From: JAIXWP01 sp964428835
Lineage (GTDB): Bacteria > Bacteroidota > Bacteroidia > Flavobacteriales_D > Sanyastnellaceae
Assembly (NCBI GenBank): GCA_964428835.1
Contig: CAYRZQ010000001.1
Coordinates: 86,069-150,068, forward strand
Length of the DNA: 64,000 nt
Direction: 5' to 3'
Below the pieces are notes generated by a model. It did no database searches. It had not been told where the DNA came from and saw only the letters and a program-made list of their open reading frames with translations. The position numbers and the translations under genes were made by a program. Numbering within the stretch: the stretch's first letter is position 1; each line of letters begins with the position of its first letter. Of the stretch, positions 35,928-46,000 are shown piece by piece.

Positions 35928-37751
35928 ATGATGAAGAAACTCTACTCCTTCTTAATCTTTTTATCGCTCTTTGTGGTGGCAAGCGCACAACGATTTGACT
36001 GGTCTGCCTCTGCCGGTTATCCTGGAATCAATAATTCTTATGCTGGAGCCGAAGACCTTGCAGTGGACGCGGAGGGGAATGTATATGTTTTTGATAGCGC
36101 CAATCTCGCGCAGGAATCGCAAGGCGTGGCTGTGGAACTGAGCACCACAGGAACAAATATGTTTGTTTACAAGTATGACCCGAATGGCGCGCTTGTTTGG
36201 GGAAGGTCAGTTGGTACTACTTCTGGTATCATGACGCCTTTGAATATTGAGATGGGGTCGGATGGTAAATTGTATTTTCTTGTCCATGTGAACGGGGGCG
36301 GTGTATTTTCTGGAAGCGAATCCTTTAGTCTTGTAACTCCCGTTAATGCCATTTTACGCATGAGTCTTGATGGTGTCCTCGAGGCAGCTTTTTCAACGGG
36401 CTTCAGTTGTCCGACTTGCGTGGCTTTTCAGATTGCAAACGATAAGATTTATTATCAGGCTGGCAACAGCATTTTGCGCGCAATAAACTATGATTTCGAA
36501 ACTGTTTCAGAGTTCACGTTTTCATGGCAACCGGCCACGGCTCTTCCAGCGATGCCGTTTCTAAATACCGCAGTCTTTTCGAATGGTGATTTATTGTTTG
36601 CTGCTGTTCAGAGAGGAAACGCGACTATTGTAGAGGACGAATTGCTAACCCTTGAAGGAAATAGTGGCCTTTATGGTAACATAACGTATGCTCGATTTTC
36701 GGAGAACTTAGAACCAGTTTGGGCTAAGACTATCGGCTATTCTCACTTGCCTGCTGAGGGCTTGGTTCCCTTGAGTATTGATTCAAACGATAAAGTTTAC
36801 ACAGCGCTCGAAATTCTGAATGTGACAACAATCGCCGATGTCACTATCAATGGCGACTTCAATGTTTGGGCCTGCGCTCTGCTTGCTCTGGATGAAGATG
36901 GGAATACCTTGTGGGTGGATGAGCTCGAATCTCCCACCTCGTCGAGAATTCTAGAGATGTATTCGGATTTATCTACGGAGAAAATTTGGCTTTCAATTTA
37001 TTCTCCTACTTCGATTGAGCTGAACGGAGAAATAGTTTCTACAGTAGCTAATGGCTGTCCTGTTTTGGTGGATATGAATAGCCAAGGCGAATTCGGCACT
37101 CCAGTGGTATTGTCAGAGCTACCAGGCGGAAGCAAGGGATTGTCTCTAGGAAAGGGGTTGAACGGTCAGTTTTTTCTTGGCGGTAAACTGAACAATGGCT
37201 CTGACTACACGATTAATTGTATCGACTATGAGGGTGACAAAGGACTTTTCGTTGCGTCGTTTTATGATATTCCTGTTGCGCCGCCAGTGCCTGTTATTAC
37301 ATCAGAAGGCAACGTGACGCTTACGGCTTTTCCTGTTTTTGAAGGAGAGATTCAATGGTTTTTAAACGGAGAGCCGATTAATGGGGCAAACGGACAGTCA
37401 TACGAAGCGACGGAGTCAGGAGCTTATACTGTTACTTACAGCTACGATTTTGGATGTGTTGGTGAGGCTTCGTCAGTAGTGGAAGATGTGGAAGTAGTTG
37501 GGTTGGGTGAACTCGATTTTTCTAACATAAAAGTTTATCCTAATCCGTCATCAGAGAATGTTTGGATTCAAGGTCTGCCTGGCGCTAATGTGCGTGTTGA
37601 GTTGTTTGATGCCAGAGGTGTTTTGGTTTATCAAAATAGAAATACGACTTCGAAGCTGTCGTTTTCTGTGAGTGATTTAGCAATGGGTGTTTATACCATT
37701 CGAATCACAACAAATGAAGGCTTTTATTCATCTAGTTTAATAGTGGAATAG
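35928..37751 (+). CDS. Secreted protein with T9SS type A tail, probable beta-propeller body
   Basis: The 607-residue protein has a signal peptide (residues 1-21, ending VVASAQ); ATG 35928 and 35931 are adjacent alternatives. The body repeats beta-sheet lines of the kind DLAVDAEGNVYVFD, LVWGRSVG and LYFLVHVN, seen in SBBP-type beta-propeller proteins. Near residue 470 an Ig-like module (IQWFLNGEPINGANG) appears, then the type A tail (VYPNPSSENVWI, LFDARGVLVY, MGVYTIRIT, SSLIVE). It would be exported and surface-attached. No active site is visible. A shared bidirectional terminator separates it from gmhA. Confidence 0.87.
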   Translation: MMKKLYSFLIFLSLFVVASAQRFDWSASAGYPGINNSYAGAEDLAVDAEGNVYVFDSANLAQESQGVAVELSTTGTNMFVYKYDPNGALVWGRSVGTTSGIMTPLNIEMGSDGKLYFLVHVNGGGVFSGSESFSLVTPVNAILRMSLDGVLEAAFSTGFSCPTCVAFQIANDKIYYQAGNSILRAINYDFETVSEFTFSWQPATALPAMPFLNTAVFSNGDLLFAAVQRGNATIVEDELLTLEGNSGLYGNITYARFSENLEPVWAKTIGYSHLPAEGLVPLSIDSNDKVYTALEILNVTTIADVTINGDFNVWACALLALDEDGNTLWVDELESPTSSRILEMYSDLSTEKIWLSIYSPTSIELNGEIVSTVANGCPVLVDMNSQGEFGTPVVLSELPGGSKGLSLGKGLNGQFFLGGKLNNGSDYTINCIDYEGDKGLFVASFYDIPVAPPVPVITSEGNVTLTAFPVFEGEIQWFLNGEPINGANGQSYEATESGAYTVTYSYDFGCVGEASSVVEDVEVVGLGELDFSNIKVYPNPSSENVWIQGLPGANVRVELFDARGVLVYQNRNTTSKLSFSVSDLAMGVYTIRITTNEGFYSSSLIVE

Positions 37752-37768
37752 AGGTTTGGAAAAACAAG

Positions 37769-37797
37769 AAACCCGAACGAACGTTCGGGTTTTTTTA
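37769..37797. terminator. Bidirectional terminator containing a dispersed palindrome (copy 7)
   Basis: The stem formed by ACCCGAACGAACGTTCGGGT and flanking A and T runs ends in TTTTTTT on the plus strand. It sits between convergent genes. Its core CCCGAACGAACGTTCGGG at 37772-37789 is a variant of the dispersed 18-bp palindrome with both outer bases changed. Confidence 0.85.
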
Positions 37798-37800
37798 TTC

Positions 37801-38370
37801 CTAAATATTTGATTCGATATAATCAATCAAGGAGTGAATGACCTTGATATGAATTTCCTGCACGCGGTCGGCGTAGCCATTCCAAGGCACGCGCACTTCT
37901 ACATCGCAAAGTGGCGCGAGTTTTCCGCCGTCTTTGCCTGTTAGCCCTACTACCACGATTCCTTTTTCTTTTGCCACCTTAGCCGCTTCAATCACATTTG
38001 CGCTATTGCCGCTGGTACTGATTGCGAGCAATACATCGCCCTCGCGACCCACGCCTTGAAGGTATCTGGAAAAGACATATTGATATCCATAGTCATTGCC
38101 AACACACGACATGTGCGAAGGGTCTGAAATGCTCAATGCCGCAATCGAAGGGCGATCGTTGCGATAACGACCAGTCAGTTCTTCTGCGAAATGCATGGCG
38201 TCGCACATGCTTCCGCCGTTGCCGCAAGAGATAATTTTACCGCCATTTTTCAATGATTGAACCATGCTGTCTCCCGCGCGCTCGATGCTTTCTATATTTT
38301 TTTCTGAAGAAAGAAAGTCGTTTAGGACTTTAGCTGCTTCTTCGAAGTGTTGTCTAATTTGAGATTTCAT
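37801..38370 (-). CDS. gmhA: Sedoheptulose-7-phosphate isomerase
   Basis: The 189-residue SIS-domain protein converts sedoheptulose 7-phosphate to D-glycero-D-manno-heptose 7-phosphate, the first step of ADP-heptose supply for lipopolysaccharide. Key motifs are SCGNGGS (phosphate loop), HFAEELTGRY with the catalytic glutamate, STSGNS, and EIHIKVIHSLID with the conserved late histidine. Length matches GmhA. No other heptose gene (hldE, gmhB) is nearby, so it is either an orphan copy or the pathway is scattered. Confidence 0.92.
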   Translation of the reverse strand: MKSQIRQHFEEAAKVLNDFLSSEKNIESIERAGDSMVQSLKNGGKIISCGNGGSMCDAMHFAEELTGRYRNDRPSIAALSISDPSHMSCVGNDYGYQYVFSRYLQGVGREGDVLLAISTSGNSANVIEAAKVAKEKGIVVVGLTGKDGGKLAPLCDVEVRVPWNGYADRVQEIHIKVIHSLIDYIESNI

Positions 38371-38416
38371 GGAGAACTTAAAGTTGTCTAAAACTATCGT
38401 AAGTAATTTTTATTAA

Positions 38417-39421
38417 TTATTTGGACTCGCGAAACTTCATCATTTTGCGGTCGCCTTTTCCTACTGCTAGATTGAATCCAATCTTGCTATAAACGCCAGA
38501 TATTCCAGAAAATGGTAGAATCCCTGCTTCTAAATTTGCGGACAGCATTCTCACGTAAGGAATGAGTCGTATTCCAAAACTCAATCCGAAAGGTAAGTTG
38601 TCAATGCCATCATTAATATTGATCTGCCTATATCCTGGAACACGGGCGGGGCTTTCATTTTCAGGGACGTAATAGAAAATATCATCGTATTGCATATTCA
38701 ATGGTAATAAAGCGTCTATATAATAATAGATTAAACCAGAATTTACTCGATATCCACGATCCTTTACGTAGGCGTGTAGATTATAGCTTTGAGAAGAGAA
38801 TATTCCTATGCGCCCAATGGTGTAATTAAGATAAGTAGCCGATAATCCATTTGAGAACTCCACAGGAAGGTTTGTGCCTGCTTCTGTCCCGGTTACCTTA
38901 ACTCTTTGCAAAGCAAACCAAGTCAAGCCCCTGTCGACACCAAGTCTTATACCTTTTTCTTTTATCCCTTGAGCTGGAACCATAGAGTAGTATCGTACTC
39001 CAGGGATTGCATACAAATGGATTTGGACTTTTTTTGAAAACGTTTTTTTTGTGGTGGTAAAAGAAGCTTCCACGCTCCACTCGGTTGATTTTGTGTCTCT
39101 GTATATGGAAGCTCCGTATGGAATGTCGCTGTTAAACGGTCCGGTGTTATCATTAAGGGCTTCAAAAGACATGTAACGAAACGAGGCGTGTAGATATAGT
39201 CTTTCGAGTGGAGTGCAATGTATACCAGTCACTAAATCAAAAGCACTAGTGTTAAATACAGCAGGACGAGTATTTAATAAAGGAATAATTACTTTGAATA
39301 GTTTGACGTCATCTGGATTGTCTTTGAGAATAGTTATTTCTTCTGTTTCCTTTATCTGTGCAGATGATGAAATGCAAGTTAGGAATGAACAGAATATGAA
39401 GAAAAATAGTCGGCTCATCAT
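38417..39421 (-). CDS. Secreted beta-rich protein of unknown function
   Basis: The 334-residue protein has a signal peptide (residues about 2-21, ending SSSAQ). The mature part alternates hydrophobic and polar residues in strand-length blocks (RLYLHASFRYMSFEA, IQINLYAIPG-like lines, LSFGIRLIPYVRM, IGFNLAVGKG), compatible with an outer-membrane barrel or a periplasmic beta protein. I recognise no family. It follows the lipoprotein gene by five bases, so they form an operon. Confidence 0.75.
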   Translation of the reverse strand: MMSRLFFFIFCSFLTCISSSAQIKETEEITILKDNPDDVKLFKVIIPLLNTRPAVFNTSAFDLVTGIHCTPLERLYLHASFRYMSFEALNDNTGPFNSDIPYGASIYRDTKSTEWSVEASFTTTKKTFSKKVQIHLYAIPGVRYYSMVPAQGIKEKGIRLGVDRGLTWFALQRVKVTGTEAGTNLPVEFSNGLSATYLNYTIGRIGIFSSQSYNLHAYVKDRGYRVNSGLIYYYIDALLPLNMQYDDIFYYVPENESPARVPGYRQININDGIDNLPFGLSFGIRLIPYVRMLSANLEAGILPFSGISGVYSKIGFNLAVGKGDRKMMKFRESK

Positions 39422-39426
39422 GTGGT

Positions 39427-40002
39427 CTAGATGTCAATGGTGATATTTATACCATTGAGCTGGGTTGTTTGCGAATTAGTAACGCTATTTAAACTCAATT
39501 CACACAAGGTAATGGAAAGCACTCCGTTTTTATACGACACATAAGCACTGCCACTTGTGGACGTAAAATGGTTATTGCCTGGTAGATAAGAGAATCCTAT
39601 TGTACCATCGCTGGGATCCACTCCGTTTAGTGGAAAAACACCTGAGCTTAGCTCAGTCCCCTGAAAGCGAAATACGAAATATCCAAAAAAAGTTAGGCTT
39701 CTGACTATTCTTACAGTGCCACTTGAATTGAAAAAGGTTTCAGGAACATAGTCTTCAGTAAAAGAAGATACTGATGCGGTATTTTCGGCAATATCACAAG
39801 GTGGGTTTTGACCAGGTGAGCAAACAATACAAGGTCCACCACAGTCAACACCTAACTCCTCTGCGTCGCGAACACCATTATAGCACGAACGAGGTCCTTG
39901 TAAGAAAATACCAGGCATCTCGCGAGTCTCTTCTTTTCTGCAAGACAGCAAAAAAGAAGTAACACACATCAGAAGTGTTATTAATTTTTTTACCGAACTC
40001 AT
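39427..40002 (-). CDS. Lipoprotein with CxNGxxDxxExGVDCGGxC motif
   Basis: The 191-residue protein has a lipobox (FLLSC, Cys21). Shortly after comes SCYNGVRDAEELGVDCGGPCIVC, in which five cysteines and an aspartate-rich turn form a compact motif seen in many Bacteroidota cell-surface lipoproteins. A beta-strand domain fills the remainder. Function is unknown. A -7 promoter element lies just upstream, and the unknown beta-rich protein follows by five bases. Confidence 0.85.
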   Translation of the reverse strand: MSSVKKLITLLMCVTSFLLSCRKEETREMPGIFLQGPRSCYNGVRDAEELGVDCGGPCIVCSPGQNPPCDIAENTASVSSFTEDYVPETFFNSSGTVRIVRSLTFFGYFVFRFQGTELSSGVFPLNGVDPSDGTIGFSYLPGNNHFTSTSGSAYVSYKNGVLSITLCELSLNSVTNSQTTQLNGINITIDI

Positions 40003-40019
40003 AAAAATGTTACTTAAAA

Positions 40020-40027
40020 CAAAGATA
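40020..40027 (-). promoter_or_regulatory. -7 promoter element of the lipoprotein operon
   Basis: TATCTTTG on the minus strand matches TAnnTTTG exactly, about 18 bases before ATG 40002. No clear -33 TTG is present. Transcription would begin near 40013, giving a leader of about 11 bases. Confidence 0.55.
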
Positions 40028-40050
40028 TGAATTAATAATTTATTCTTTGT

Positions 40051-43000
40051 TTATTTCTGAATGATGAGCCTCTGAAACGCATGGAGCTTATCACTGGAAA
40101 TTAATTCTACAAAGTATATTCCTCCATTAAGATTGGCTTCAAAATTTATTGAAACTCTCCAACTCGATTGTTCGACTTGGTACTGATTAGAATAAACCGT
40201 GCGCCCGATAGCATCTCTTATGATTACCTGAGTGCTTCCGAATGCCAATCCTGTTACCCGTATTTCCAAATTATCCCCATTATTAGGATTAGGATATAAA
40301 CTAAGCTCAAACGAACTTTCTTCTAAACCGAGCGAACGTTCATTCGGTTGGTCAACCATGATGTCTGAATTCTCTATGAATGTTGCCGCACCCAAGATTC
40401 TCAAGCAACTTGGAGTAGTGCTCCAAGCCCCAGGTATATTTCCTGCAAATATTGGTCGTATGCGCACACTATATGTCGCGCCCGGTTGAACACCAGGAAT
40501 ATTGTTTATTCTGAAAAGTCTATCATTCGTACCTCGGAATGCTGTGACTGGCAAACCGGGAGATGGAGCCACTTGTGTGAACTCCCATTGATAATCAACC
40601 ACAGGTCCACAGATGAAGGGCTCTGCGCGTATCAGCGATGACAATGTCCTGTTGTTAGGACAAGCGTCTGCGGTTCTAATGAACATAGATGGCTGTGTGG
40701 TGAGGGTTACAGCGGTTTGAATAACTCCAGGCACAACGAGCGTTTCAACAGTTCCCATTCCATTGGGTAACAAATACACAGCATCAATGGTGACATTGGG
40801 ATAAGTTGTGCCGAATGTCAGGCCGAACTGATTTGATAGTTGAAGTGTAGTTTGTCCAAAACCACCTACCACATTGTTGAACGATCCGGGAATGACTATA
40901 CTGCTGTTGAATCGATAGATATATTGATTGGCAGAGGTAAAGTCTGCCTTGAGTCCGCCACAACGATAAACAGTCAATGTAGGGTTGGGAGTATCACAGC
41001 GTGATGCGAGAAGGCGTTGCGCGCAAATTGTAAATGTTCCCCCAACACCAATAGCACTATTGAAATTGCGAACAGCAATGAAGTATGTATTGCCAGGAAT
41101 TAGTCCTACATAATTCAGACGCTCGCCGCCAATTCCACTTACTACGTTTTCAATACTTAGAGTGTTACCCAAATCATCCTGAAGCTCCAGTAAAATATCA
41201 TTGACTGAGCTATTGCAAACAACGCTTACGCCGTGTGCAGTAGCTTCGAAATAATACCACACGTCTTGACCTGTTGTTGCCGTAGAATTCGCTTCTGGTG
41301 AAGGATTCGCACCAAGCAAGGTTCCGCTGTAATTGGTGCAGGATCCGAGGTTGAGCATTGGTAATATGAAGCCGGTGAGATAAGTGTCGTTTACGGGACC
41401 ACAACCCTCATCAACAAATCCACTACAATTATCATCGAATCCATTGCACACTTCCGTTCCGCTTGGGTTGGAGGTGGCGCGAGTATCGTCGCAATCAGTG
41501 TTGTTTAAAACATATCCCAGCACAGGAGTGCAGGAAGACACGGTGATGAGCAGGTTGCCAAAACCATCTCCATCATTATCTTGATAATAGGTAGTGGCTG
41601 AAAGTCCTTCATTGATTGCGCCATCGCAGTCGTCATCTACGATGCTACAATATTCTTCGACTCCAGGATTTATGTCATCGTTGCTGTCATTACAATCGAA
41701 GTCTGGTTGGCCATCACCATTGAGATCGCCAGGGATAAGCGCTACAAAGCCCAGAGGTGGTACGCATCCGCTTGAGGTAATGGCAGAGTTTCCAAAGCCA
41801 TCTCCGTCAAGATCTTGATAGTATAGCTGGGGTGAAATGAAAGTGGTGATTATTGTATTGCTGGTAGCAGTAGCTCCAATATTGCAAGTGCTATTCGATG
41901 TGATGACGACATAGACATCACTCACGCCCGCGGCAGGGCTTAGAGTGTAGCTATTTGCATTCGTCCCTACAGGAGCTCCATTGAGGTACCACTGGTATTG
42001 TGGATTGCTTCCCGCATTTGTGGCGGTAGCTGTGAAAACAATATTGTCGCTTGTACAAGGAGTGGCACTAGCGCCCGCAGCAGTGATACTGACGGATGGA
42101 GTTAAAATCTCCGAGACCTCTACGCTCACTAATCCAGAAGTAATGGTGGGACACGACGTGCCTGGTTGGGATACTTGTAAGTAATAGTAAGTCGTGCCAA
42201 CAATAAGGCTATTTGGTGTAAATGAGGAGGTTTGTGCCCCATTATCTGAGCCCATACTTTCGCCACCTGAGTTCACTGGCAAAACATTAGAGTACCACTG
42301 ATAATTGATTGTACCAGATCCATCCTGAGCAGTGATAACAAAAGGATTGACAGGAGCGTTTTCGCAAACCGATTGAGAAGTAGATGCGGGTGTACTAAGC
42401 GATGTTACGCAGGCGCGAGCTGAGGCTATTGCGAATTCCCCGGAACTATTTAAGGCTGCTCTCTGTGCTACGGGAGGTGCCGCTGCGATGTGACTTCCGA
42501 GCAATTGCCATGAACTCGTATTGTTTGTGCGGTGAATGATGCGTGCGTTGCTATCAAAAACGGGCCCTCCGAATCCAAGCCCTGATAAGGAGAGTGAATA
42601 GTTAGAGGCATTAATGCCATTGCTCTCAACTACGCTCCAATAACCTTCGGAGAATGTTTGTGTGATACTTGCATTTGGCTCGTAGAGCGGCAATCCCGAG
42701 CTACCCGGATTTGTGGCTATGAAAGAAAGTGAAAGTGTACCAGCGCTTGGAAGTGCAGTAGGGTTGATGACGGCTTCACGTAAAGTGGCGGCAGTGCCTA
42801 CTGGAAAGCGATAGTTGATGCCTGTGGCATTAAGCCATCTAGTGAATGTCCCATTTATTATTCCGCTGGTATAAGTGAGCGATCCAATATTGGAGGCTGA
42901 ACTTCCCAATGTAATTTGTTGCGAGCCGGTGGTGATATTACCGCCACTCATCAACAACTGATTGCTGACGATTACATTGTTGTTTAATGAAATTGTAGTT

Positions 43001-46000
43001 GGGTTTGTTGTTTCTAGTATGGCGAATGTTTCACCGCCAGTGCATGAAATGCTTTGAGCTGAATTACCAATAAACCGCACTGTTCCATTGCCTTCATCAA
43101 ATTGTGTTGAGGAAGTATTGGTCCAATTACCTGAAAGATTAATCACTCCATCAGCCGCAGGAGTGCCATCGTTCATGGTGAGACCTGCTGTGCCACTGAT
43201 GGTGAGATTGCCAGCGATGTTTAATATATCCAAGGCGTTGCCCGTCAGCTTTAGTTCTTTCGCATTCAAATTGAGATTGCGACAAGAAGCTTCATTGTCG
43301 TAGAGATAAGCGAATGGTGCGTCGAAGTCGATGTTGGCGTCATTGTTTGCGCCTGCAACATTATCAATCACAACATCAATCGTATTGTCGGGTACTGTCT
43401 TGGTGTCCCAGTTATTACAGTCAAACCAATTTTCATCTTTTGCTCCGGTCCATCTTCCCGCTACCTCTGTAGCAGGAGAAATTGGAAACACGATACACTC
43501 GTTGAAATAATCATAATCGACTCCTGCATTGTCATAAGCCGTATTGCTTGTAAAGCCCGACCAGTTGCTTGGATTATTGATTCTTGAAATCCATCCGAGG
43601 CGCGTGGTAGCGGTCACGGGGCCAGTGTATTTTGTTTTGTCTTTATTGGTGACTGTGGCGAGGTCTGTTGTAAAACATTCCGTGCCCGGTATGAGTCGTG
43701 AGCCTTGAGTGGTCCATGATGGAGCGGTATTACCAATATTTTCTTTCCAGGCAATGCCTGACCACCCGTATAGTAAGTTGCCATTGTATGAGGCGTTCTG
43801 ACTACCGAATGGATTCGTCCAATTGCCGCCTTGGGTGATCCATACTTGGTCTTGGCTATTCAAATCAAAATTTGTAGCAGATCCAGTACCAATAACATCG
43901 GCGTCCACTTGCCAGTTTGCATTGTCTAAAGCACCGCACACGATGATATCATAACGCGGTTCGGTAGTATAAGGTCCGTTTATACAAATGACAGTTCCTG
44001 CTGGAATCACAGGAGCTCCTGCGGCACGCGTCATACGCATCACTCCCTCGGAGTCACCCCAGAGGCCTTCTGCAGCGCGTTCAAAACCGTTGTCGGTCAT
44101 AAAGAAGGAAGTGTTTTCAGTAATATCTTTGAATGCAACAAAGCAGACTTCATCCGTGCTTCCCGAGCCCAATACTTGAGTGTTGACCGCTACAATAGCC
44201 AAATCACCAGCCTCAAATTCTGTTACGGTGTTCGGAACAGCACAAATTTCAATGCCTGAAGACCATTGTGTTCCCGACCGAACGAAAATTCGGTAGCAAT
44301 AATTCAATCCGTTTGTAAGGCCCGTTACTACTACGGCTTGACCAGTTCCCTTGTACACAATTTGATTTGCGGCAGCATAAACGGAGTTCGCAGTATATGC
44401 GCTTCCGTCGCCAGTGGGAGTGAAGGATACGGCTCCTTGATTTGCAACTACCATTACTTCATCATAACACAGAAAAGGAGGATTGGTCCAACCGAGATTG
44501 GTCAATTGATCGCCAATACTCGTGTTTGGTGCCGTTACGTTGTTAAGCGCTATTACTTGAGAAATGGTAGTACCTGTACTCCAAACTGTAGCGGTGTTGT
44601 TCTTGTAGGTGTAGGCTGCGAATGTATAGTTGACTCCTGGGGTAAGTCCACTAACAGTAACGTTTGTTCCTGTACCGTCATATATGAGTTTTCCTCGCGT
44701 ACCATAGTCAGCGGCGAGGTTAAAGTCGGAGTTAGCGCCGGTATAAAAATTTGCGTCTTGCGCTGTAGGTGAAGATGGCGCGGTTGTGGCCCTTGCAAAT
44801 ATTTTTACACCATCATAAAGACCAGAACCGAATGACCATTCGAGTTGATGAGAACTATTGGTTGTACAGTTTTCACTCAATGCAACATTGTTGGGACTGG
44901 TTGTTCCCGTAGCGGAGGCGGAGGTTGCAGTTAGATATTGTTCTGCTCCAGGGCTGCAATTATATTCGTAAATAGTAAAGAAATAACTCGTGCCTCCAGC
45001 CAGTCCTGTGATGGTGACGTTATTGGCATTTCCATTATAAACAACAAACCCATCTCCAAAAGCTGGAGCGAGGCTGAAATTGGTATTAAACGCATAAGTG
45101 GCGTTATTGACAGGAATAGACGTTGGAGTGGCGAGGACTCGTGCGATAACGATTCTGTTGCCTCCATTGCCATTAGTCCATGAAAGATTTAAAGAAGAAG
45201 GGCTCGCTGTTGATACCGAGAATGCACTCGATGCGGAGCTTGGTCCAGGGCATGATGTAGTAAGCAAAACATTATTAGAACTTGCACTGTTGCCGCAAGC
45301 GTTGACTGCAACTACGTTATAAACGTATTGTGTTTCTAAAGACAATGACGTTACGTTCAGCGGCGATGAGGCGCTTGTAAAAGGAGAACCAGTTATTGGA
45401 ACAATGGTTACTCTTTGAATATCTAGGTTATCAATGCAAGGGCGGGCAGCGGTATTATTAGAAATACGGATTCTGAAAGGTCCAGTTATTCCTGACACTG
45501 GAAAGCCCACGTCGTTTTGAATGGCATTATTGTAGGCGATAGTCCCAAGAGTAGTGACAGTAGAGAATCCCGCACCATGCTCGACGGCTATGGTTAGTAC
45601 GCCGCCCGATCCAGAGAATTTTTGTTGAACATCAAAATAAACTCCAGTGGGATTTCCATTAATAGAACCACTGAGAAGGGAGGAACCAGCAGCATCTTGT
45701 AGCGTTATTGCGGGATTTGAGGAAGTAATGGTTTGATCCGTGCGCGAAAGAAATGCTTGGTACGTGATACCGCCAACACCTGTCCAGCTGCGGGTTAGAT
45801 AGGAAGTGCTGCTCGTAGTTGGAACGGATGAAAACGTTTCAGTTGTTGTGCTACTGGTGTATTGCGAAACATTGACTTGATAAGAAGTGGCTCCCGGTAC
45901 GTTATTCCAATTGGCAATAAAAGAGTTGTTGGATATATCAGCGGTTTGCGGACTTACGTTGCCGTTGGCCACGGGCGGCACCGGCGCTGCATTCACGGAA

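Noticed and set aside
44827..44844. Further copy of the 18-bp palindrome (ACCGAATGACCATTCGAG)
   Set aside because: Two of five bases in the second arm differ, so it was left out of the count.
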